NCBI GenBank assembly: GCA_943704525.1
Contig: CALSCQ010003230.1
Location: 1-18,039 of the forward strand
DNA from: Pigoraptor vietnamica
Lineage: Eukaryota; Opisthokonta; Filasterea
DNA: 18,039 bases
Direction of reading: 5' to 3'
Position 1 is the stretch's first letter. Each line of letters opens with the position of its first letter. Made by a program: the position numbers and the translations under genes. Under the pieces are notes generated by a model. It was not told the DNA's origin. It ran no database searches and worked only from the letters and a program-made list of their open reading frames with translations. Positions 12,481-18,039 of this stretch are shown here, in pieces.

Positions 12481-12490
12481 GTCACGTGAC
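12481..12490. promoter_or_regulatory. GTCACGTGAC palindrome (extended E-box)
   Basis: A perfect 10-bp palindrome around CACGTG, the core bound by bHLH and bHLH-Zip factors, two bases beyond the X-box-like element. Its position in a divergent promoter supports a regulatory role. The factor is not known. Confidence 0.4.
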
Positions 12491-12549
12491 AGACATTGTT
12501 ACTCTTGCATCCGGGGCACTCTGCGGGCGGTCAATTATAGGCGCGTGCG

Positions 12550-12581
12550 CTGATTGGCCTGCCCCCAATCAGCCCAATCAG
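12550..12581. promoter_or_regulatory. Cluster of three CCAATCAG motifs (CCAAT boxes)
   Basis: One inverted copy (CTGATTGG, 12550-12557) is followed by two direct copies of CCAATCAG (12565-12572 and 12574-12581), which form a tandem 9-bp repeat. CCAAT boxes in either orientation bind the NF-Y (HAP) complex and are common in divergent promoters. A further CCAAT lies at 12451. The cluster is 145-176 bp upstream of the PEDS1 start. Confidence 0.5.
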
Positions 12582-12726
12582 TGCGAGGCTGGGCGTGCGT
12601 TGGTGCGCTGCCATTCGCACTCGCTCCAAAAGCACGTCAAGCGAGTGCAAAAAGGAAAAACACGCGCGAACAAGTGATCCCCACTTCCCTTCCCCGTGTC
12701 TTGCCTTGCGCTGCGACTGATCGCAA

Positions 12727-13918
12727 ATGGGCCACACGCGCACGGAGGCAAAGACGGGCCCATCGGCCCATGTCCCCGTGATTGCGGGGGGGCGCAACCA
12801 CGCCGGCGCGCGCATTCTCGCCGGGCAGTATACGGCCGGTGAGTGGCGTGCTCTCCTTTGCGCCGCCGGGTGCGTCGTCCGTGTCGATGCCATTGTCTCA
12901 AGTGACATGACCTATCCGTTGCAGGCAAGCGCCGCCTCGAGATTTTCAGCGTGTCCACGTGTGCTCTCATGACGGGCGCCGTCTTTTATTACCTCTGGCG
13001 CGAGTTCAGATCCGAGAATGTGTACGGGCTCTTTTTCTGCGCGGGTAAGTTTTGCATCTGTTTGCATTGTGTGCTGCGCGCGGGTTACTGACGGCGGGCG
13101 ACGCAGGCCTGGGCATTCTCAGCGCGGATTTCCTCTCCGGTCTGCTGCACTGGGCCGCCGACACGTGGGGTTCGGTCGAGCTGCCGGTCATTGGCAAGGT
13201 ATGCACACTCGCGCAGTGCACACGCACGTGCCGCACACTGCATAACGCTTCCACGGTGCTTCTACATTCCGCGGTAGCTCACCATGGAGCCGTGCGCAGG
13301 CCTTCCTGCGGCCATTCCGCGAGCACCATATTGACCCGACGGCCATCACCCGCCACGACTGGATCGAGACGAACGGCGACAACTGCATGACCACGATTCC
13401 CGTCCTGGCTGCGACGCTGGCCGTGTGCGTGTCGACCCCCGACATGGCCGGCGCGAACCGCTCCTCGTACTTCATTGTCGCGTATCTCTTTGCGCTCTGC
13501 ATCTTTGTGACGCTCACCAACCAGATTCACAAGTGGTCGCACACGTATCGGCCCGCTGCGTGGGTCCGCGTTCTTCAAAGTGGGTTGCTTGTTATTATCG
13601 TCCCGTTCTGTTTTTTTCCCGCCGGCTTTGCGTGTCCTGCCATCACTGTGCATGCTTCCCCGCACTGCGACTGACTGGCGCCCGTTGGCAGGCCTGCACA
13701 TCATCATGCCCCGGCGCCACCACCGCGTGCACCACGTGGCCCCGCACGACTGCTACTACTGCATCACGACGGGCTGGCTCAACTACCCCCTCGAGGCCAT
13801 TGGCTTTTGGCCGCGCCTCGAGGCCGCCATCGAGCACATTTCGGGCGTGCGCCCGCGTGAGGACGACTTTCGCTGGGCCAAGATGGGTACGGAGGGCGAT
13901 GAGTCGCCGGAGGAGTAG
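12727..13918 (+). CDS. PEDS1: Plasmanylethanolamine desaturase (Kua/TMEM189/CarF family), complete
   Basis: Introduces the vinyl-ether double bond that turns plasmanyl lipids into plasmalogens, as an oxygen-dependent di-metal enzyme of the ER membrane. Exons: 12727-12838, 12925-13044, 13107-13198, 13300-13579, 13692-13918. Phases 1, 1, 0, 1 all close to give 276 aa (human about 270). An in-frame TGA lies three codons upstream of the ATG. Family signature in order: [22 protein letters not shown] followed by [36 protein letters not shown]; and [17 protein letters not shown]. The histidine pairs are the expected metal ligands. Hydrophobic segments lie in exon 2, at the exon 2/3 join and around [12 protein letters not shown]. 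The exon 4/5 join (VRVLQ-SLHIIMP) matches the family without gap. Divergent from the dynein gene, convergent with ENY2. Confidence 0.95.
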
Positions 13919-14340
13919 CGCTGGGCGCTTGGTGGCGCAAGCGTTTTGGTACGCGTGCGAGCGCATGTTGTCCTATGTAAACTGCAAAGGCGGAACACAA
14001 GAAGCGCGAAAGTCAGAGCGGGGCAGCGATGGATGTATGGGGCGCCGTGAGTGGCCACGGCCATCAGTAAGCGAATTGAACGTCAGTGGAGTGGTGGGGC
14101 ATGCGCGCCACGGACGAACACACACACACACACACACACACGCACGCACGCACACACACACGAAAGACGCAGACCCAGCAAACCTCAGACCTTTTACCAC
14201 TCATCATGCGGCAACATGGAAGCAGTGCACGGCATGGTCACGCACCTGACTATGTCCGCTTGCTCGTTGAAAAACGGCCAGAAGCCAAGGTGTAACAGCG
14301 TACGCTCTGTATAAAACGCAGCACGCAGCGGCAACGCAAT
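13919..14340. other. Convergent intergenic region (3' flanks of PEDS1 and ENY2)
   Basis: 422 bp between two stop codons of converging genes. It should contain both 3' UTRs and polyadenylation sites. I see no coding potential. The clearest content is a CA microsatellite. A TGTAAA lies about 60 nt after the PEDS1 stop and could be a poly(A) signal, but that is only a guess. Confidence 0.7.
14118..14161. repeat. (CA)n microsatellite between PEDS1 and ENY2
   Basis: A nearly pure CA run with a short CGCACGCACG interruption, lying in the convergent intergenic region. Same repeat class as the arrays in the dynein introns and downstream of the oxidase gene. Confidence 0.95.
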
Positions 14341-14914
14341 TCAAGCAACTTGCGAAACGTAGGCCTTGATGCGCGCGAGCAGTTCGGCTTTGATGTCGTC
14401 CGGCACAGTGGCTGCACAGCAGCGCGTGAGAATGGCACACAGCACCACCTCTAACGAACATCATGCACGCACCTCGCGCCCGCGGCGTAATTTCCGCGAC
14501 AAGATCCTCCACGGTCACTCGCTCCAAACCCTTGCTCTTGACGACCTCTGCAAGTACCGCACAGTGAGAGTGTGATCGCGTATGGTGTGGCCGTGTTTCA
14601 CCCGGCACTCACCCTTGCAATACGCCTTCAGTTCGTCCCTCCAGCCGCTCTCCGTGAGCCGCTGGTGCAGCAGCTCCTTCAACCTGCGATATATCAGCTG
14701 TGCTGAACATTGTGCGGTCACGCGGTCACGCAGCCGTACACTATGGACCCACCGCTCACGCTCCCCTGACTCGGCAAGCTTCTGATTGAGGCTAATGCGG
14801 GCTTGGTTGTCCCGGAGCTTGCGCTCGGCTTGAAGGCTGCACAAAGCGCCCAGTAGTAAGCCTCTGGTGCTAAACTATGACAAGATTGATATCACTTCTA
14901 ACCCACTCCGCCAT
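14341..14914 (-). CDS. ENY2: ENY2/SUS1, transcription and mRNA export factor, complete
   Basis: Small helical subunit shared by the SAGA deubiquitinase module and the TREX-2 nuclear-pore export complex. Exons: 14914-14907, 14836-14753, 14683-14613, 14547-14473, 14411-14341. Phases 2, 2, 1, 1 all close to give 102 aa (human 101). The body is plainly family: [72 protein letters not shown], ending [10 protein letters not shown]. Introns are 61-70 nt. The first coding exon is only 8 nt (ATGGCGGA, donor GTGGGT), which gives the N-terminus [12 protein letters not shown]. The ATG context is good (GCCATGG). Exons 2-5 are very secure; exon 1 rests on phase, ATG context and length. Confidence 0.93.
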
Positions 14915-15023
14915 GGCCCTCCGACAGCTGGTAGACCTCGACGACGAAAAGAGTGTGCCGTGAATATCTGCATCGCTTCTGCTCAAAACTTTCCACCACT
15001 TTGTACGTGGCACGTCAAAGAGT

Positions 15024-15037
15024 TAATGACGTCATTA
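15024..15037. promoter_or_regulatory. TAATGACGTCATTA palindrome (CRE/ATF-like), ENY2 upstream
   Basis: A perfect 14-bp palindrome containing TGACGTCA, the full cyclic-AMP response element bound by CREB/ATF-type bZIP factors. It lies 110-123 nt upstream of the ENY2 start codon. A related palindrome, TTAATG-T-CATTAA, is at 15103-15115. Promoter position fits; function is inferred. Confidence 0.45.
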
Positions 15038-15579
15038 TGATGACAACACGGTTGCCGTGACAATCCACCTTTTTCGTGATCCTTTGAATGTGTTGCCTCA
15101 CCTTAATGTCATTAATATGGCAGCTCCTTGATGAGCACTTCCTGTCGCTGTACGTCCTGCGAACAGCGAACGTCGGATTTTCGGAAGGGATACGCTCATA
15201 ACTACATCCTGGCCAGCAAATGTCGAAATAGTTTGGTATGTGTTGATGAGTCAGACTACTACATAAGTCATGTCTAGCTAGAGAATCCCTTGGCAATACT
15301 TGCTTATGGTAATATAATTGTCAAAATGAATCTACAGAATCCCAACAAGTCAAAAGATTTGTCGAGGTGCCTCATTTCACGTCAGACCCAAATCTTATTG
15401 ATTATCTATGTACTTCTTCGACAATCTATTTATCTGAAAGTGCAGATCTAGTCACGCCCCCGTGAATCTAATAGCACCTTCTCAATCTATTCTTATTCGC
15501 AATTTGTAGCCATGTGCATGTTCTTATAACGTGCATGTTCAAGCATTGATAAGAGCACGCTGTTTGGTGAGTATACTGG

Positions 15580-15632
15580 TTGTGTGTGTGTGTGTGTGTG
15601 TGTGTGTTGTGTGTGTGTGTGTGTGAGTGTGT

Positions 15633-15663
<31 letters not shown>

Positions 15664-15700
15664 CGTGTGTATGTGCGTGTGTTTTTGTGTGTGTGCATGT
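15580..15700. repeat. (TG)n microsatellite array, left block
   Basis: About 120 bp of TG repeats with GA, TT and GC interruptions. Reading frames through it give only Cys-Val or His-Thr repeats, so it is not coding. It is separated from the right block by a short unique spacer. Confidence 0.97.
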
Positions 15701-15732
15701 AGCAAACGCTCGAGCGCTCTACAGTGTTCAAG

Positions 15733-15780
15733 CCTGTGTGCATGTGTGTGTGTGTGTATGTGTGTTGTGCGCGTGTGTGT

Positions 15781-15820
<40 letters not shown>
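15733..15820. repeat. (TG)n microsatellite array, right block
   Basis: A second TG block, including a long pure TG run, about 100 bp beyond the 3' end of the oxidase coding region. It may fall within or just after that gene's 3' UTR. Confidence 0.97.
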
Positions 15821-15918
15821 ACGAGTGGCGTGTTCGTGTGCGTCTTGTTGACTCTGCGTCTGTCGTCACTAGTGGGTCATAGCTGCTCAGAATGCAGATG
15901 CTTCATTATTTCAATCAA

Positions 15919-17813
15919 TCATAATTCGTCAAGAGACCGGCTCACAGGGCGCCGGGAATGCTCAGTGCCGCAGACCCGATATCCGCTTCGAATGGATTCA
16001 CGAAGAAGTTCCGCAGCGTTTCTGCCCGCGATTGCGGATGCCTCCATAGCAGAAAACACGCTTTCGAAAGCGTTCACATATACGATACCACAGGTCGGAT
16101 TAACGGCTGGAGCACTCGCTTGGCCACCTTTGAAGGGTTCGAGGAGTGGATAAGCTTTCCAGACCTTCTCAAACACTACGCGACCACGCGCGAACAGCTT
16201 TTCCCGCGTTGTCGCATCCAGCCGCTCGAGGGAAAAGAGCTTGTGGACACCCCTTGTCGTTGAGCCGTTGTGCGAAAATAAAAGCGACGAGCTGAGAAAC
16301 GGCGGTTGTTGCTGGGCACTTGTTTGAGACGTTAGAATATGGGCCGGCGGTAACGCGCCGTCTGGTAATCCCAGGGCTTTAGGGTTGAGCTCGCCATCGA
16401 TAAGCTGCAACAACGTTGTAAAAGGCATTACCATATTAATTCAAGGCGCTGGCGCTGGCGCGAAAGAAGTCATTACACATACCGTCACATATATTGTTTG
16501 GTAGTTTCGTTGAGACACGAGATTGAGGGACGTTGTCTCGATAGAAGCGGTTTCCTGTCAAGCGAGTGTCAGAATCGTCTCCTTACTGTGCGACGTAAGG
16601 TATAACCCACCAGGGGGGCAGCGATGACAACGACGTCAAACTCGCTGGTGCCCTCCTCGCCCGTATCGGTCGACACATAGGCAATGCCGTACTTTCCATT
16701 TGACCTCTGGATGCGGACCACGCGAGTATGGAGGTGCAAATCCACTCCAGCGTCCGCGAGCAGGGCCTCAGGCACTCGCGAGTTTCCGCCGCAAACATCA
16801 AAGAGGCTGCATGACAGCAAACGCCAACATTGGACGGGGGTAACACGAACACAAACAACCACGGACACTGACGGGACACACCTCTCAGAACCGCCCGCTA
16901 CGAGCGAAACAAATCCTCCCAGCGCGTGCATGTCCAACGATTGCCCGTAGTTGTTGCGCGTAAGCGATCCGACGAGCTCGTCCGCGAACGTATCCCTGAC
17001 GTCGAGTTCACGCAGTCTCCTGTTTGGCACGATCACATCCATCAGTAAGCAGCACCATTCATCACTGAAATGCGGAACCCACGTCCTCATGGAAGTCGAC
17101 GCGACGTCCTTCAAACCAAGGCGTTCCAGCGCTTCATCGACTGACTGAAAGCGATCCAGCTCATACACGCGAAGAAACTTGGAGACCAGCTCGTCCGCAG
17201 TTTTCGAGGCGGTAAATGGATCGAACCCATAGCGCCATAACGCCTTGATTGCCGTCACAAAGCTGTCACATGCGCACACCAGTGAGTTGTGGACAAGCAG
17301 AACGTGCGATTTCACAAAAGAAGATCCATGTGAAATCGCACCTCAACGAATGTGACGAGAAGACAAGGCGCTGCCCGTCGAACACGCCGAAATCGTCGCG
17401 CTCAAAGGGGCGGCAACGACCAAGACGCAGGGCATCGGTAGCGTTCGCCATGAGCGCATTTTTCACGTGGATGATGGAGGCGCCTATCTCTACGCGCCGG
17501 CCCTTGCCCGCCGGGACGAGCTCGCCATTGTCGTCGACGTACACTGCATAGGCACGGCCACCAACCTGCGGAACCGACGACCGACTCATCAGCGACACGG
17601 TATCACCAGCAAGTGAACCACGTCCCTACCCACGCGGTTGGACTGCTCAAAGACGGTGACGTCGGCGTTGCCAATCTGCCTGATGCGGTGGGCCGCAAAT
17701 GCGCCGCCCACACCCGCGCCCACAACGGCCACACGCAGCCGCGGAACGTCGGGTGCGTGCGCCGCGGCAGCAACGACCGCGACGCACAGCACGAGCACGC
17801 GCGCTGCGATCAT
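15919..17813 (-). CDS. PCYOX1: Prenylcysteine oxidase (FAD-dependent thioether oxidase), complete
   Basis: Cleaves the thioether of prenylcysteine left by turnover of prenylated proteins, giving cysteine, prenyl aldehyde and H2O2. Exons: 17813-17634, 17565-17342, 17262-16882, 16806-16611, 16554-16483, 16404-15919. Phases 0, 2, 2, 0, 0 close to give 512 aa (human 505). A signal peptide (MIAARVLVLCVAVVAAAAHA) precedes the Rossmann motif VVGAGVGGAFAAHRI. Then follow VFEQSNRVGGR, EIGASIIHV, ALWRYGFDPF, NNYGQSLDMHALGGFVSL, CGGN, VVVIAAPL, YQTIYVTLIDGELNP, and the C-terminal FAD segment NAFESVFSAMEASAIAGRNA. The ATG is the first after an in-frame TAA. The exon 4 donor could instead be 24 nt further on (GTAAGG), but that leaves a 32-nt intron; the chosen 56-nt intron aligns better. 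The protein ends SRSLDEL, a possible ER-retention tail. Base composition is AT-richer than the dynein gene. Confidence 0.93.
17304..17341 (-). other. Perfect 13-bp hairpin at the 5' end of oxidase intron 2
   Basis: GTGCGATTTCACA, a 12-nt loop, then TGTGAAATCGCAC. The left arm begins with the intron's first base, so the donor GT and the following bases are the base of the stem. The hairpin occupies half of the 79-nt intron 17341-17263. Confidence 0.9.
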
Positions 17814-17814
17814 G

Positions 17815-17830
17815 TTTTTTTTTTTTTTTT
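17815..17830 (-). other. A16 tract immediately upstream of the oxidase start codon
   Basis: Sixteen T on the plus strand, read in the sense of the gene as A16-C-ATG. It may be an A-rich 5' leader, a promoter poly(dA:dT) element, or the poly(A) tail of a retro-inserted element lying to the right. Confidence 0.8.
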
Positions 17831-18039
17831 GGCCGTGAGATGATAAGGGTTCCTGTTTTTTGCCAGTTGTAACGGCAGATTGTTACTGCTAGTGAAACAG
17901 CCACTTCAAAAAGCCGGTGAATAATGGATGCCTTCCAAAACCCCATAAATCACGTCCACATAAATTTTATGTGAGCTCCGTAACTTTACGGAGGCAAAAT
18001 TTCAACAAAACCACATAAATTTATGTGCAACATAAAGTA
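17831..18039. other. AT-rich upstream flank with a palindrome cluster; possible mobile-element edge
   Basis: About 200 bp without coding potential, containing three perfect inverted repeats: CACATAAA-T-TTTATGTG (17957-17973), CTCCGTAA-CT-TTACGGAG (17976-17993) and CACATAAATTTATGTG (18012-18027). A further CATAAA starts at 18031 and runs towards the window end. Two near-identical palindromes flank the middle one. Part of this must be the oxidase promoter; the palindromes look more like a repeated or mobile element continuing beyond the window. Confidence 0.6.

Larger units (their letters stand above)
12331..12726. promoter_or_regulatory. Divergent promoter region between the dynein gene and PEDS1
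   Basis: No coding exon was recognised here. The start codons of two divergent genes are only 453 bp apart, so this segment must hold both promoters. It contains an X-box-like element, a CACGTG palindrome, several CCAAT motifs and an AT-rich patch (TCAATTATAG, 12531-12540). A stretch with A-runs precedes the PEDS1 ATG. Transcription start sites cannot be placed from sequence alone. Confidence 0.7.
14915..15918. other. Intergenic region upstream of ENY2 and downstream of the oxidase gene
   Basis: About 1 kb with no recognisable gene. The left part (to about 15570) is visibly AT-richer than the coding DNA. It holds two short palindromes near the ENY2 start. The right part is dominated by TG microsatellites. 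A 93-codon minus-strand reading frame at 15296-15015 matches nothing I recognise, starts without supporting context, and is not called. Confidence 0.7.

Noticed and set aside
15015-15296. Minus-strand 93-codon frame in AT-rich DNA
   Set aside because: No recognised family, no supporting start or splice context, and a length that can occur by chance in non-coding DNA.
15468-15869. Minus-strand frame rich in His-Thr, and plus-strand Cys-Val frames over the same place
   Set aside because: They are direct translations of the TG/CA microsatellite arrays.
16405-16434. ATG at 16434 as the start of a separate gene for the oxidase C-terminal part
   Set aside because: The segment 16434-16405 ends in a good acceptor (TTGTTGCAG). 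Splicing there joins YQTIYVT to LIDGELNP, as in the family. The upstream exons carry the remaining oxidase domains in matching phase.
16555-16610. Alternative oxidase exon 4 donor at CACA|GTAAGG, giving a 32-nt intron
   Set aside because: Phase also fits and GTAAGG is a good donor, but 32 nt would be well below every other intron here (56-204 nt). The model using CTG|GTGGGT keeps the family spacing after the AAPL motif. Transcript reads would settle it.
1-18039. Prokaryotic features (operons, ribosome binding sites, CRISPR arrays), tRNA or rRNA genes
   Set aside because: All genes are intron-bearing eukaryotic families. I saw no CRISPR-like spaced repeats and no tRNA cloverleaf or rRNA segment in the intergenic regions.

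Overview
This is a stretch of nuclear genome from a flagellated eukaryote. It holds four protein-coding genes interrupted by 21 short GT-AG introns (56-204 nt); there is no operon, phage or CRISPR structure. I modelled the exons by hand from splice signals, reading phase and family motifs. In each of the three complete genes all phases close, giving protein lengths close to those of the family. The species cannot be fixed from the sequence. What can be seen is a GC-rich coding style, very compact introns, many CA/TG microsatellites, an outer-arm type axonemal dynein, and a possible X-box (RFX) site. These fit a free-living flagellated protist; an RFX-containing lineage would be a plausible guess but is not shown.

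Layout. Positions 1-12273 (minus strand) carry the first 3807 codons of an axonemal dynein heavy chain of the DNAH5/DNAH8 (outer-arm gamma) type; its 3' end lies beyond position 1. Eight introns crowd into the first 653 codons and are followed by a single exon of at least 9464 nt. A 453-bp divergent promoter separates it from PEDS1/TMEM189 (plasmanylethanolamine desaturase; plus strand, 12727-13918, five exons, 276 aa). PEDS1 converges on ENY2/SUS1 (minus strand, 14914-14341, five exons, 102 aa, first coding exon only 8 nt). After about 1 kb of AT-richer sequence with large TG-repeat arrays comes a prenylcysteine oxidase (minus strand, 17813-15919, six exons, 512 aa). It has a signal peptide and a C-terminal LDEL. 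The last about 200 bases are AT-rich and packed with perfect palindromes that may mark the edge of a mobile element.

The genes do not form an obvious pathway: ciliary motor, plasmalogen synthesis, SAGA/TREX-2 transcription and export factor, and breakdown of prenylated-protein remnants. I found no convincing undescribed multi-gene system. The points most worth a second look are: the 5'-clustered introns of the dynein gene; a D-to-N change in its AAA3 Walker B motif; a four-tract G5 repeat just upstream of its start codon; the X-box/CCAAT-like divergent promoter; a hairpin covering a 5' splice site in the oxidase gene; the 8-nt ENY2 exon; and the palindrome cluster at the right edge.
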